Assembly (NCBI GenBank): GCA_018881555.1
Contig: JACAXG010000008.1
Coordinates: 12,863,316 to 12,927,315, forward strand
DNA length: 64,000 nt
Direction of reading: 5' to 3'
From: Amblyornis subalaris
Taxonomy: Eukaryota > Chordata > Aves > Passeriformes > Ptilonorhynchidae
Shown: positions 1 to 12,770 of the stretch, in pieces
Layout of the letters: each line of letters opens with the position of its first letter
Numbering within the stretch: position 1 is the first letter of the stretch
The notes under the pieces: model-generated
Seen by the model: only the letters and a program-made list of their open reading frames with translations
What the model was told of the DNA's origin: nothing
Databases searched by the model: none
Position numbers and translations under genes: made by a program

Positions 1-1514
1 AAACTGGGGATTAAGGGAGGATATGTTGAAGGGGATATTCATACTGATCACAAATCTGTGCTTAAACTGCAATGAGTTTACATTATATAGCCAACAGATG
101 TGTAAGCATGTGATGTGGGAACTCCCCTCCAGCAGTTACAACTAAATAAGCGTTTTGTGCTTCAAGGTGGCTCTAAAATCCCTTACCCACCCCCCAGATC
201 TTGTGGTGTCTTGTCCCTAATATGGGGTGTTTGAGAGGAAATCAGTAATAGTGGTGTGCTTGTGAAAATTAGCACAGATTTTTTTGTGAATATAATGCTT
301 GGAGCACAGAGCAGATCCTCAAATTTCTGTATTTTTTCTTACCTTAGTAGTTGTTTTCTTTTGTGTCTGGTTGGAAAGTGGTTGAAAAGCTTTAATAATT
401 TCTTTTTTCCTTTATATCTGTATAAATGGAATATTCTTACAGCATGTTTACTTAGAACATTGTGAAAAATAAGGAAAAAACCCAATAGACTGTGGGAGGA
501 AAAGCAGATAGTGCTAGCAATTTAAAATTCAGCACTGTGGAGTGCACTTGGCCTGAAATGACCCCAGTACCTTTTTATTTAATTGAAGTTGGCAACAAAG
601 GGGCCCCTGAAGGCTTCTGGACGCTTCAGGAGTTTGAACACCACTAAACGTTAGACCAGCATATGGGTACACTACTATTTCAGTAATTAAGATTATGCAA
701 TGAACTTGGGGGACAAAGAATCCACCAACATGCAAGGAAAGGGTGGGGAATAAAAAAAATCAAGTTGTATAAAATGGAATGTTTACTGCATATGGTTGCT
801 TCCCTGAAGTGGTTTAACTGTGGATCTGTAGTTTTAGCTAAGAAATTTCGTGGTGTTTGTAGATCAGTTTCAAAATTATGCCATTAGCTTGATATATGTT
901 TTTCTGCAGAAATATAGAACAGGTTTTATAATCATGTTTAAAGAACGTAAGTCAGTAGTACTTAAAACTCGAGATCTAAAATATGTAACTGCCTGATTAA
1001 AAGTGAAGTATTTAAGTATTTTGTGCAGNATCAAGTGTTGAATGGTGTTTAGGAAGACATCAAAGAAGAGTTAAACCTGTATGTAGCTGGACTGTATCTG
1101 TAGGGGCTTCTCAGGCTTGCAGGCTATGCCGTATTTAAATATGCAGGTACAAAGCATATCTGACTGCTCGTGTTTGCAGTGCTCAGGGGATTGGATTCAG
1201 CACTGACTGACCTGTGGTGGTGTAAACAGGGCAATGAAACAATTTCTAGCTCAGAAATACTTGGTTCTGAATCAGAACTTGGAACGAAGAGNCAAGTTAA
1301 ACTTGATTTCGTGTTAAATGCGAACTGTAAGTCAATGTATACATTTGAACCTGTGTGTATAGATGTGGTGGTGTCTGTCTGTGTGTCCCCCCACTACAGC
1401 TGTTGAATTATCAAGGGGAAATTACGATCTCTTTTAAGAAAATACCTGATTTAGGCTGTGAATTTTATTTTTCCAGCCTACGGTTTCTAATTCTTAGATA
1501 ATCTGCTTTTTATG

Positions 1515-1546
1515 TATGTGACCATTTTATTTATGTGACCATTTTA
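1515..1546. repeat. 15-bp direct repeat, two copies
   Basis: The 15-mer TATGTGACCATTTTA occurs at 1515-1529 and again at 1532-1546, separated by two bases. It is a simple local duplication in intron sequence with no sign of function. Confidence 0.85.
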
Positions 1547-4500
1547 AAGTTACTCCTTTGCGTTTTCGTGCTTCGTAAGAATCTTCCGGCGGCTGTGGAT
1601 TTAGTGCCATCTTGTGGGAAAAATCCATAACTGCAGATTTTTTATGGCGATGTCCTGGGTTCATTTAGGCCACGAAGGAGAAGAGACTCCTATGAAATCT
1701 GCCAAGAACAAATCTAGATTTAGCAAAGTTTACTGTGCAACCAAAGTCTTCCAGCTTGNGAAAGCATATATTTGCGAACTGCAGGGATCTTTTTGAGCCC
1801 TTAATGATTTCTCTTTCCTACATAACTGCACTTCTTCAGTCATTCAGGATAAAATGTCCTTCCAGATGGTCATCTTGCTTTATGATGCATCATTTTTCTC
1901 TGTTGGATCTAACTGAACGCTTTTTTGATTGGAGCCACTGAAATCTCTGTATTGATTTTTTTCCCTTCCCTTTAGCTGTATCAGAACACATAGTTCTAAA
2001 GCTCCTTTTCAAATTGTTTCAATGGGAAATGATTATGTATTATGGTTAATCAACTCACAGTACTATTCCTAGTAGTGAAAAAGAATTGAAAGCTGAAGAG
2101 TGCTCTTTTATGTATTTTGCTGATTAAAATAGAGTACGGAGAGGTTGAAATTGGAACTTGATTTATCACTGCATTTCTGGCTTACAAAAAGCCGTGCTTG
2201 AAATTGTCATGTGAATAACTTTATATGATTTTTCTAGTGGCTGCATTAAAAAAAAATATAGTTAGAAAGTTACAAAACGAAAGGTGGCAAGGATAAGAAG
2301 GTCATACCAAACGTTAAGATGCCCAATTCCCACAGTGATGCTCTGCATTTGTCTCTTATATCAGTGAAGATTTCCTGTACAGAAGCTTCAGCCACTCGGT
2401 TCACACATAAATTAAACATGGATTTGCAATACAGTGCCGAGGTTTTGTTTAGTCTTCTAACTTTCCTCTTTTGTGTCTTTCAATAGAGTGTAAAATAATC
2501 ATCAATACAGTGTAAAATACGGTGATCTCTTCTGGAGAAGCTGGCTGGTTCTGTCAGGCTGTAGGAATTCCCCGTATTGCTTCTCAGATATGATATGCAA
2601 AATATTAACTTTCTGTATGTGGGGTATTAAGGTCCTCTGAGAAACAAACGCGTACTNCGTATTATGGGAATAATTGTTTTCGTATTTTTAATTTATTTCA
2701 CATCATTCAGTGTTTTGTGCTTTGCTGTTTACTGACAATGGCAACCATCTCTGTTTTGGTCTGTTGTGACCTTGTCNTTGGAAACACGATTTGGACACCT
2801 CTGTAGTTTTGCTTTACGTGCATTTCTCTTTGGTAGCTTCAGCAGAACCTGCACTTTATCCACAGAAATCCCTTTCCTCAGATTTTATTTATTTTTTTTT
2901 AATGAAAGAAGTGGGATGTTTCATTAGAGGCAGACTACAAAATAGAAAAAGAGAGCCCATTTCACATTTTTTTTTTATCTAGGAAAAGGATTCTTTTTAT
3001 TTTCATTTTTGTTCAAGGTAATAGCGAGTTCTCTGCCAGAAGCAGAAACTCTATAGCAAAAGTTCAAGCAGATAAAGGGAGGGTCTGAAGATCAAATACC
3101 ACAAGTTTTTCAGTGTTTGAAATGTGACCTTGTTTGCTCTCAATGCTCTCCTTTTGTAAGTAGTTTCTTGACTTGGTGCCTGAAAAAGAATTCTTTTAAT
3201 GTATCCAGACCTTAGTTTTTGATAAATAAGAAAGTAATAGGCCTGTTTAGCATCCAAGATTTTTGTTATGCTATTATTCTGACTGAATCGGCAAGCTGGA
3301 CAATAAATTCTACTGTCCAAAAAGAAAGAGGAAGGTACTTGCCAAATATTTTTTGGCTTATGAGTTTTTTTTTTTAAAGCTGGGAATAAGAAACAACAAA
3401 TTCTTAACTTTCTGTTCCTCATTAACTGAGGTTTGCACGATGGTTCANACTGAACTGGTGTTACAGAATATAATCCCATGGATATAAAAGTAAGAAGGCA
3501 AATATTCACAGAGTTTTGAACAGGTGCATTTCAGCTGTACATGACNACGGAGGCAGGAATAGAGCTCAGTTCCCTGTGACAAATGCAAATCTTAATTCAC
3601 GTACAATCTTGCTTCTAAATTAAATACTCCCACTATATGCATTTGGTTTTGATTTCTTGGCCCACTGTGATCATTGCTAAACTTAATTTCTCCTCAGGCC
3701 CCAAAACAGCCCTGAGGAATGCTGATCTTATGGCATTCTACTACTGTTTAAAAAAACCCCTAAATAATTATGTAGTCCCTAGAGTTTTCTGGGAAAGAAA
3801 ACTGCACTCCAACACATCAGTAATCTGTTCTGGAATCTGATGGGAGTGATCAATCTGTTGATGGCCCACTGGGGACATGTCATTTCACTTCGAGGNGAGC
3901 TCTGCATTTTTTTTCTTTAAAAAACCCTGAAACATCCCCACAAAAACCTTCTCCCAACATTTGGTTAATCAATTTACATGTTGATAACAAATACGTAACT
4001 GATTTTATGAAATGAAAACGAATTAAAAACCTGTAGTTTGGTAAGGCTGAGACAAATAATATTTTTATAGTTTTTCAGATGCTTTAGTTACATGTTTGTG
4101 ATTTGCTGACTTACTCTGGGTATGGCTTTTTCTGTACTGGGCATTGAATACCTAATACCCCACTAATTATAACTATAACAAAAGATGAAGATAATGCTAT
4201 TTGATAAAAAGCTTGACACTGAACATCTCTGTGCTAGGAAAAAAATCTGCTTTTGTATGTGGAGACTTGAACTTAGCAATCAGGGAGAAATTTTTTTTTT
4301 GTATTTCCTCCACTTTTTTTTTTAATAAAACAGAAACAAAATTTCAATCTGTTCTAAATACACAGTGCAATGTTTTGTCAGTGAACAACACTTAGCTCCT
4401 TGAGGTTTAAGACTTTTTTTACACAATGTTTTGAGAGCTTTGTGTATGTCTGCAAATATCTTGTCTAAATGGAACATAGTGAAAACCCTTGGTAACATAC

Positions 4501-6083
4501 TGTTACCTTCTGAAAGCGTGTGGTTATTGCTTTAGGGGTATATTTATTGTGTTGAGTTAAATCTTTTTTCATAGGAAACTTTTAACAGCAAAGAAGGCAA
4601 TCTCAGAAACAAAGGCTTCCAGAAAGTACCAGACAGTGCATCAGCAGAATTGGAAACTTACTGTTCCCTCCAGATAAAAGGCTGAGGAGATAACTGGAAA
4701 TCTATTTCATGAGCAAAAGGGAGCTGGGAATGATGTGCTGTTGTGCTTTTTGTTTTTCATCTTCTATCTGTTTGTTAACTGTGCGGCTTGTGGGCGGGAT
4801 CGTTGGGGGAGTGGAGTTTTCTNTGTTGTTTGGACAAGGTCTTGAGTGTTTTCACACTTTCCTAGACTAGTGCTGTGATAATGTGAAACTCAGATGATGT
4901 TTCTGTTCTGTGATTGCAGTTACTCCTGGGATTAGCTGTAGGACAGGGACTCTGCTCATCTTTAGTAAACAACGAGCAGTCAGAATAAAAGTTGCAAGTA
5001 TTGGATATGTAGAACCAAGGCCATATGGGAAATTTTGTGTGAGTAGGGTAAAGGTTTATCGTCCCAAATGATCTAAAAGCTTCCTTGGGGAACNTTAAGT
5101 GCTTCAATCCTTAAAAAGAGCAGATACTTTTTATCCAGGCAATAAAAGAGTATCAGAGGGGAGGTGGAGTTCGCCAGGGGATGAAGGATTTCTCATGGTA
5201 TATAGTTACTTTATTTGTTGAGAATAGTTTTCATATATGAATGCCTAAGATTTATTTTTGAGTATCCAGGACTTCTAAACCATGCATTGTTCTTACCTGA
5301 GTAGCTAATATTGCAGACAGCATTATTGGGAAACAAATAATAATCTGCTTTTCTTAAGTTAACGTTGATTTCCAGGCCTTGTTAAAATGCATTTTGTGTT
5401 TTTCTCCAGTTGTAATAAGTAATCCGGAAACAGATTCTTCCACATATTGTGAAGAAATCCCAGTTATTCATATTGGTCAAAATCTTTGTTATTGATCATT
5501 TTTCAGTCAACTAAAATACTCTTTAGTGATTGTGGCACTACTAGCAGTACTTTTCCAAAGTGAAGAGGTGAAAAAAAGGCCAGTCTTGTCATAGCAGCAT
5601 AATTGGACTGCTTAAAAGTTTCAATAGGATCACCTAAATACAAACCCCTGCATTTTGCTATGACATTGCTGACTTCAAGGGTTTAATAAAGCTCTTTTTT
5701 TTAGTAACTAAAGAATTGGTTTTTTTTTTGCAAACATGTATCTTTGCAGATTATTCCTCTCAAGGCTTTGTTTGACTTCTTACATTTCTAAAAGTCCCTT
5801 CCTCTGGTTCTTACGATTACAGGCTACAGGATTTGACCTGTTGACATCTCTCAGCCCACAGCAAAGAAATATATTTACAGATTGCGCCTTAAGAATAGGT
5901 GTAAAACTACTATGGAATTTGCAGTACTAAAACATTTTAGCCTATATGGGGATGCATTTTTGTTCAACGACCTCAAGTTTGTAGGCAGTACTTGTTTTTT
6001 CACCAAAATGTTTGTGCGAGATGACCCAGAGAAGCTGACTGAATAGTAATGAAGTCTGATAGTTCAGATTAAACATGTCTGCT

Positions 6084-6160
6084 TTAAGGAATGGAGATTT
6101 AAATGTACAGGACCAGATTCCTTAGTTAACTTGCAAAGCACAATATGAGGGGCGAGCTTA
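6084..6160 (+). repeat. Direct repeat copy A flanking an LTR relic
   Basis: This 77-bp stretch matches 6532-6609 in the same orientation at about 77% by hand count (59 of 77 positions, one indel). Shared blocks include AGATTCCTTA and TTGCAAAGCA. Similarity may extend a few bases upstream (to about 6072). It lies immediately before the LTR-like segment, and its partner lies immediately after. It is far too long and too diverged to be an ordinary 4-6 bp retroviral target-site duplication. Confidence 0.75.
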
Positions 6161-6523
6161 GGGGAGTGATAGAGCGGCTCGAGGGGCACTTGATTACTAA
6201 CGAAGGAGGAAGAGGAGGAAAGATTTGGTCAAGAAGCTGAAGGAGATGTTCCTTATTAAAATGTTTTTCTTCTGAAGCATCTGTACTGAAGCCCTACTGG
6301 CCAGGAGGTGTTTGGCGATCGCCTGCTCCTGGGACAGAGAGAATAAGTCTTTTATTTTCCTTTGCTTCTGTGCATGGCCTTTGCTTTTGTTTTATTAAAC
6401 TGCCTCTACCTTGACCCACGAGGTTTATTTCATCTTATTCCCTTCCTGCCCCCAGTCCTGCTGAGGNGGGGAGCGATAGGGTGGCTGGTGGAGTCCTGGC
6501 CTCCAGCCAAGGTGAGCCCACCA
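6158..6523 (+). mobile_element. Solo LTR relic of an avian endogenous retrovirus
   Basis: The segment ends with the 3' part of a familiar avian LTR type. A poly-A signal ATTAAA at 6394-6399 is followed by a stretch reading 'ctacc-ttgacccacgagg', then a C-rich tract, a gggagcgata-type G-rich block and a terminal 'ccagccaagg...cccaccaca' ending near 6523. The 3' half (about 6300-6523) is the confident part. The 5' boundary is uncertain because the block at 6158-6190 itself resembles the LTR 3' end. Orientation is sense to ERC2. There is no open reading frame or internal retroviral gene, so I read it as a degraded solo LTR. The family assignment is from memory of avian repeats and has not been searched. 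Confidence 0.65.
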
Positions 6524-6531
6524 CATCTGTG

Positions 6532-6609
6532 TTAAGAAATGCAGATTTAAGTGTGCGTGACAAGATTCCTTATTTAAATTGCAAAGCAAGATGGTAAGAG
6601 CAAGCTTTA
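6532..6609 (+). repeat. Direct repeat copy B flanking an LTR relic
   Basis: Partner of 6084-6160, about 77% identical in the same orientation. It starts within about ten bases of the inferred 3' end of the LTR relic (about 6523). The offset between copies is about 448 bp. Confidence 0.75.
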
Positions 6610-9264
6610 GACAGTTTGACAAGACACCAAATTTAAAAGCATAAAGAAAGACAATGTAAGGAAAGTCAGTAGACAAGAATTCTCCCTTTTCAAATACATG
6701 GTTACAGCAGCAAACAGTGTTAGGCAGAAGCTCTCTCACATCTGTGGCACGCTCAGAATTTTTAATGCTGAAAATGCCTCGTGTGTGGTCAGAATCTCTT
6801 GTGATTCCTCACAAATTACATCTGTCTTCTCCTTTCACTTCTTTCTGTCATTCCTGTCTTATTCAAGCAAAATTCCAGCCAACTGATTCTCAGTGGTGTT
6901 GTTTAGATGCCAGAATTTTGAATTACATTAGGCAGATGAGAAAATCCCCAGGAGAATCCATTTCTTACTTCATGATGATGAAGAAAATATCTGATTCTCC
7001 TATTTTTTCTTTACAGAAGAAAATTAAGATTTGCATGTTTTTCTCTAACAATATTTAGTTATAAATATTTGCAAGTCTAATGCTCATACCTATTTCGGTA
7101 GCACAACTAAAGTTAACATACAAATTGATTTAGATGCAGTTCATAAGACAGCGTTAAGTAGTCTGTTTCCTTTCAATGATAGAGCTTCATACTGTGAAGA
7201 ATTAAAATGGAACAGTGTTAGATTACAGAATAAATAATGAAGGTTATTTTAGAAAATGAGAGTATGGTTGATAGTATATTTTGCTGTTATGCTTGTCCAG
7301 GGCTATTGTTCNGTTATAGCTGTACCTTTCTACAGTGTACAGTTACCCAGTAGGATTTTTTTTGCACAGTGTTCTGTATCATTATATATTTGCCACTTCC
7401 AGGAGACTAGACTGTGTCAACTGGTTCAGCCCTGTAAATTCTGTATTTACTGGAGTGGGAAAGAAACAGGAGAATCAGGAGCTTAACGTCTGGGTTCTTC
7501 AGCGTGTTCTTTGCTTTCGGTGGCAGTGTGACGTGCAAAGCATGAGAAGCTGAGTACTTCTGCAGGGGGACGAACAGTTTGAAATCAGTCTCCTTGTGAG
7601 TTAATTTTCCTTGACTGTTCACCACGTGTGTGAGGCTTTGGGATGCTCTGAAAGTGCTTGTGTGCTCGGGCCCAAAGCACACTGTGGCAGGGTAATTCTC
7701 AGCCGGCAGTTCCCTTGGGAGTAATTAGTTGGCATAGATTAGAGGAACTTCCTCGTGTAGAACATAAATGGAAATCTGGGAAGGGCCATTAGTTAATCTT
7801 CCTTTTATAGTTTTGTTTCAATTTNTGCGGCAATCCACTGTTCCACATATTACTTCTTGGAGTTAAGCTATAGAGAAGNATTGAAAAAGTTCTGAGAGAA
7901 CTATTTATATATTGCCAAGAAATTGGCATAGAAATATTTCTGGTCATCTGGTCCATTTTTAATAAAAATTATAAAAAATGTAATAGATCTTGCATGTTTC
8001 TTTTAAAATCCCATGAAGTTCTGTGCCTGCAATGACAGCAGTGTGACAGATATTCACAGCACTCCTACAGTCCTTCCCCTGCAGTTAATTATACAATTTC
8101 TTTCCACCCTCACAACATTTGTTCTTTCCTTAGCTAGCTGCAGNTACAAAAACTGTGCCAGCACAAGTCTAAATCTGGTCCACCATGTTCTAAGTCTTGA
8201 AGATGTACAAAAATGGATTCTTTTATGTCAAAGTAGCAGTAGTCTGCCACAGTTGAGGCTGTTAGTTTTAACATAATTACAGAGAAGCAGCCAGAACTGT
8301 CGTGCTTAGTGACGAACGTGGGTCGGGGTAGAGCCTAAGGACAGCATGCACAAGCTACTGTGGGGCAGAAAAACAAGTTGTCTCACTTATCTTAACCAGG
8401 ATAGCTGTTTGGGTTCTGATTTCTAATTATTTTTGTGTTGATCCAACAATTTTGATTTTTGCAGCTTGCATTCAGAAGCTTTGTGTGCTGACATGTATGT
8501 TGGTTGCTTTTATTTGTGTGTTACAGCAGTATAATATTTTAGAATTGCTTTCNTTTTGGTTAGCTAGATTTTTATAGNCATAATGACACTTGATATACAG
8601 AGACCACTTGACTTTGGAAAAACATTGCTTTGTCAATAGGTTTTAGCATGAAGTAATAAATATTGTCTGATTTAACATTAGGAGGATGATTAAATCATTA
8701 TTCAGATCAGGGAAAAAATTCGTTTTACTGTCTCTGGAGTACTGGTAGTTGCTGAACATTGCTGGTGCTTAGTTGTAGCATAGTAGCAGAGAGAAGGTTC
8801 TTGATCAGATATGAGAGGTAGGACAGTGATTATGTAGATTATTATGATGAGATTTATTGCTACTACAGTGCCTAAATATTACCATGCAGTATCCAAATAA
8901 CAACTCTGTCATCTATTACAATGGATGATAGTATAATCAGGATGTGATCCCTCCTGTTGAGTCACAAGCTTCATTGAGGTCCTCTGCTGTCTAAACTCCT
9001 CTGCTCTGAGAAGTCTTGGTGCAGCTTGGTCCACTTAGCCTCAGATTTTGACAACAGTCTCTGTCTAAAGAGTTANAATTTAAGCAGGTTCAGTTAGAAA
9101 CATTCAAGTTTACAGAGTTTGGCCTTGCGGCATTCGTAATGACAAAGCAACAAAGCACCTCTGTAGCTCCCTTAGGGTTTGATTTCTGTATTTGACCAGA
9201 TCTGAGCCCTTTTACTCACCCATCCAAAAGTGTGTGTTCCCCTTCTTTGCCCTGTACTCTCCAG

Positions 9265-9433
9265 GCGTCCCTGCCGGCGACAGGATCCTCCTGAAAGTTG
9301 CCTGTGACCTCAGGAGACAGTTTGCCCAGCTGGCCCAGTCCTCAGCAGCATTTGATAGAGTTTTGCAGGCTGATGTGCACCAAAGTCGATTGCAAACATC
9401 TCAGCTCCCTTGTCTTTGGAATGTATTAATTAC
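9265..9433 (+). other. Exon-like GC-rich block of unknown origin
   Basis: A 169-bp segment noticeably richer in G+C than its surroundings. It is preceded by a textbook pyrimidine tract ending CTCTCCAG (AG at 9263-9264) and followed by GTGAGC at 9434. One frame stays open across it (also before the AG, from 9192) and stops at the TGA inside the putative donor. The peptide includes the helix-like stretch DRILLKVACDLRRQFAQLAQ, followed by a Ser/Gln-rich part. I recognise no family. If spliced into ERC2 in the phase used by its exons it would read GCG TCC ... and hit TGA at the tenth codon, so it would act as a premature-stop exon. It could equally be a decayed mobile element, a non-coding exon or coincidence. 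Confidence 0.25.
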
Positions 9434-11503
9434 GTGAGCATCCTGACAGTTCCTCCTGCAACGTTCACCTGGTGTTTTATCTTAGGACAAACCACACTGC
9501 CCCTCAGAGATGGTGGAAAGGGAGGCAGTCTGTGTGTGTGTGATACATGCAAAGACCTGGCTATCTGTTGTCACTGTCACGGTNGTGAAATAATTTTGAA
9601 ATCCAGAAGATATAGTCAGTCTTGGGGTCATAAACACTTGGCACATCAGTAGATTCAAAGAGGGGAAGTTGCTACATCTAGAGGAGTGTTAAATTTATTT
9701 GNGCTTTTAAGCTTATATATCCAATTAAGAAGATGAGGAGATTAAGAAAAGAGAAGAATTGCTATTAAATAAGAGCAGGGGTCTAAATGAGTGGCCCACA
9801 TTTGTATGCTCTCAACTGAGTGTGTGCCTNATAAGATGTAAATATCAAGAGATATAAGATCTGGACGTATATTAAAACAGTGCTTATTTAATGATGGAAC
9901 AGCTTCAAAGTGTTTCACTGTGTGGAATTTTACCAGTGGTAATACNTTTTTCCATTTGAAATAACTGATAAAAAACATCGTTTCAAAAGGTTGTTTCCTT
10001 AAGGTTTTACATTTTCCATTTAGTTTAAATGATTGCTACAAACTGGCATATTTACATGTATTTGTGTAAAACATGAAGGTAGTAGCAAATGAAATGAAGT
10101 TTTGTTGTTTCCTTGGTGTCTGTGTTGTTTTTTTTCTGTGATTTTTGTTGTCGTTGTTGTTGTTTTTAGAATGTGGTGTTGCAGAACATCAATTCAATCA
10201 AAAAGATCTGATGATATGCATTTAAAGTCCCATAATTCCTGCAATTAAATGTCTTTTGGTACAGACTGTGGCTATTCAGGAATTCATATTTATAAAAACT
10301 CTGTATGCCGTGTAGGCAGTGAATAGAGGGAAAAAATAGGAAAAACAAATTTTCAGGTAAAGGTGTAATCTGAACTGAACATCGTAAACCATAGTAATTT
10401 AGGATAATTATCTATATTCTAACCTTAACATGGGCAAAATCCATTTTGATTGTGATCTGTGTTGAATGAGGAGTGCAAGACTTAGCTCTGGAACAGAGAC
10501 CTCTCTACTCAGATGAAGTATAAACATTTTAGGACAAATTACTGTGTTCTGAAAACCCTAAAAGTGTAAAAGAAAAGTAATGTCAAATAGGAATGTTGTT
10601 ATTCATTGTGGGACTGATTACTTCTCATATATGTTTCTTTGTCACATCTATTGAGTAAAGTCTGTCTATAGGTTTATATATTTGAGTACTGTGAAGTTGT
10701 TGTTGCTTTTCTGTACAACTCAATAAAATTATTTTTTTCTGTTGAAGATACTTTTTGTTGAATTCAGTTCTTTCTGTTGAATCTCCTTTGCTTGCATCTG
10801 ACCTTTATTTATGTTGATTTTGCTTCATTTTTTCGTTTACCATGCTGTTCAGTTTTTGGATGCCAGAAGAACAAAGGTTTGTCCGCTATTTGCAGTCAAT
10901 TTATTTTTCAAAATTCAGCATTGTTTATGGTGGGTTTTCTTGCTTGCTTTTTAGAGATACAGTAATCCTGTTTACTAAACATGTTCATAGCTTTAGTTGC
11001 CAAAAAGAAAATATAAAACCAACCAGCCCCAACTTAGCCCCTCCCCAAAGTCTCCTTTAATTATACTGAGGGCTTTGATTGACTTTCTAAACAACAGTTC
11101 TGTTGAGCACCATGAGGAGCGGATTTGCCTTTAGTCTATGAAGTAATTTAGAAAACATGGACTACTGAGTCTTTCAGCTTTGTAGGTACCTAATGATTGT
11201 ACTCATGGATGTGTCATTGTCTAGTGACTGGGTTTGTTGGTTTGTCTTTCATTGCTGTTAATTTTGTCTATAGCTGACATTATTTTGTCTGTGTCTGTTG
11301 TCTTTTTTTTCTAGAGGGACTTGAAAGATATCATTACAGATATTGTCACATGCATTTGATATTTTATGAGGTCATTTTGATATACTTTCATTACTAATTN
11401 GAATGATGTTTTCTAACAGCATACAACGAAAGTTTAATCAAACACTAATTCTACATTCAGAGCCCAAATTAATTTTTTCTCTTTTTTTTTTTCTTTATTG
11501 CAG

Positions 11504-11920
11504 CATCTGCAAATGACAATCCAGGCACTTCAAGATGAGCTTAGAACCCAGAGAGACCTTAACCATCTTCTGCAGCAAGAAAGTGGAAACCGAGGGGCTG
11601 AGCATTTTACCATTGAGCTCACAGAGGAGAATTTTCGAAGACTTCAGGCAGAACATGACAGACAAGCTAAAGAGCTCTTCCTGTTGAGAAAAACTCTAGA
11701 AGAAATGGAGCTTAGGATTGAAACACAAAAGCAAACACTAAATGCCAGAGATGAGTCAATAAAAAAGCTTCTAGAGATGTTGCAAAGCAAAGGTTTGCCA
11801 TCTAAAGGAATGGAAGATGACAATGAGAGAACTCGAAGGATGGCAGAGGCTGAATCTCAGGTTAATCATTTAGAAGTGATTTTAGATCAGAAGGAGAAGG
11901 AAAACATGCATCTTAGAGAG
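11504..11920 (+). CDS. ERC2: ERC2 (CAST/ELKS2) coding exon, 139 codons
   Basis: This internal exon starts at HLQMTIQALQDELR and ends ...KEKENMHLRE. ERC2 (CAST) is a large coiled-coil scaffold of the presynaptic active zone that links RIM, Bassoon/Piccolo, liprin-alpha and Munc13-containing complexes. These residues belong to the Cast coiled-coil family region. Heptad-like Leu/Glu/Lys spacing is continuous and there is no transmembrane or signal sequence. Paralogue choice rests on RTQRDLNHLLQQES and GAEHFTIEL, which fit ERC2. ERC1 as I remember it reads RIQRDLNQLFQQ and lacks the EHFTIEL string. The acceptor is a 30-nt T/C tract ending TTGCAG at 11503 and the donor is GAG|GTAATG at 11921. The length is 417 nt with phase 0 at both ends. 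No stop, frameshift or N is present. Reading through the donor would add 29 residues before a stop. Confidence 0.96.
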
Positions 11921-12439
11921 GTAATGACAAACTCATTTATTTGTTTAAAATATATATTTGTTAAAAATAGTCATAGTACTTGTTGCAGTTTTAGAAATAG
12001 AATTTAGACTATTGAAGTGTTTTCCTTTTGTGCTCTAGTTTTTTCATGAGAAGGATAGCATGCATTTGTTTTACATCTGTAATAAATACACAGCAGGATT
12101 ATATGACATTTGAAAGCAAGAAATTATGGAAGAGAAGTAAGTATATTTGGGGCTTATTGTCTTTGACATGTTGCTTTGCAAAGTTTCTTTATCCTTTTAC
12201 TGTGACAAAGTGATATCAGGCAAATGAAGACTAGACCTACTGANGAGGGAAGTGACACCTGCTGCTGCTGTAGCTAAAGAGTCATGAGTGCATGCTATCT
12301 TTGTGATGGATTTTTATGCCTCTGGTGTTTGAAATGAGTGTTTTAAAATTATTTGCCTTCCANATAGACAAAGACTTCTGCCTATGTGTATTTCTAATGT
12401 ATTTTTATGTGGTGATACTCTTAACTTTTTATGAAAGTA

Positions 12440-12770
12440 TATCATAATGTGANATTAGAACGCTGGGCTGATGGCTGTGCTCTACTTTGAGAGAACCTAA
12501 ATTTGATCCCAAGTCCAGCTGCACCAGGTGCCCGCAACACTTGTAAATGCATTTTCGGGGCTGGATTTGGGGTGATTGGATTAATACAATTGAAAGAAAA
12601 TCTGGCCTGGTGTCAAGCCCATCTGCCCCTTTAGATCCCAGCAGTATTGTCAGGTGACTGTCAGGTAAACAAGGCAGGCTGAGTCTTCCCCACGAAGACC
12701 CTGCTAAGGAGGGTGAACATTGCAGGGAGGTTGTGGTACAAGCTTCACACAGCAAGGGAACNCAGGATAA
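12440..12770. other. GC-richer unclassified block in intron
   Basis: About 330 bp with clearly more G+C than the flanks. It includes a Pol III box-B-like GATCCCAAG context near 12506-12515 and runs of CCCG and GGGGCTGG. A minus-strand frame of 108 codons crosses it but its peptide matches nothing I know. It could be an old SINE or other retroposon, a conserved non-coding element or nothing. No tRNA cloverleaf can be drawn with confidence. Confidence 0.25.

Larger units (their letters stand above)
1..11503 (+). other. ERC2: ERC2 intron, 3' part (upstream of first exon in window)
   Basis: This 11.5 kb is AT-rich, T-rich on the + strand, and ends in a strong splice acceptor: a long T/C tract followed by CAG at 11501-11503. 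I infer it is the 3' end of the intron before the exon at 11504, because ERC2 sequence upstream of the His-Leu-Gln start of that exon is absent from the window. Contents listed separately are a 15-bp direct repeat near 1.5 kb, an LTR relic with flanking duplications at 6.1-6.6 kb and an exon-like block at 9.3 kb. A GTT-rich run lies near 10.14-10.17 kb. The remaining open frames are short, lack codon structure and match no family I recognise. I see nothing else in 1-6000, 6650-9200 and 9650-11480. Confidence 0.8.

Noticed and set aside
11498..12007. Treating the 169-codon frame at the first exon as a free-standing gene
   Set aside because: The ERC2 homology begins exactly after CAG at 11503 and ends exactly at GTAATG at 11921. 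The residues outside are intron translation.
12440..12560. A tRNA gene or intact tRNA-derived SINE
   Set aside because: Only a vague box-B-like motif is present. No cloverleaf or complete A box can be formed.
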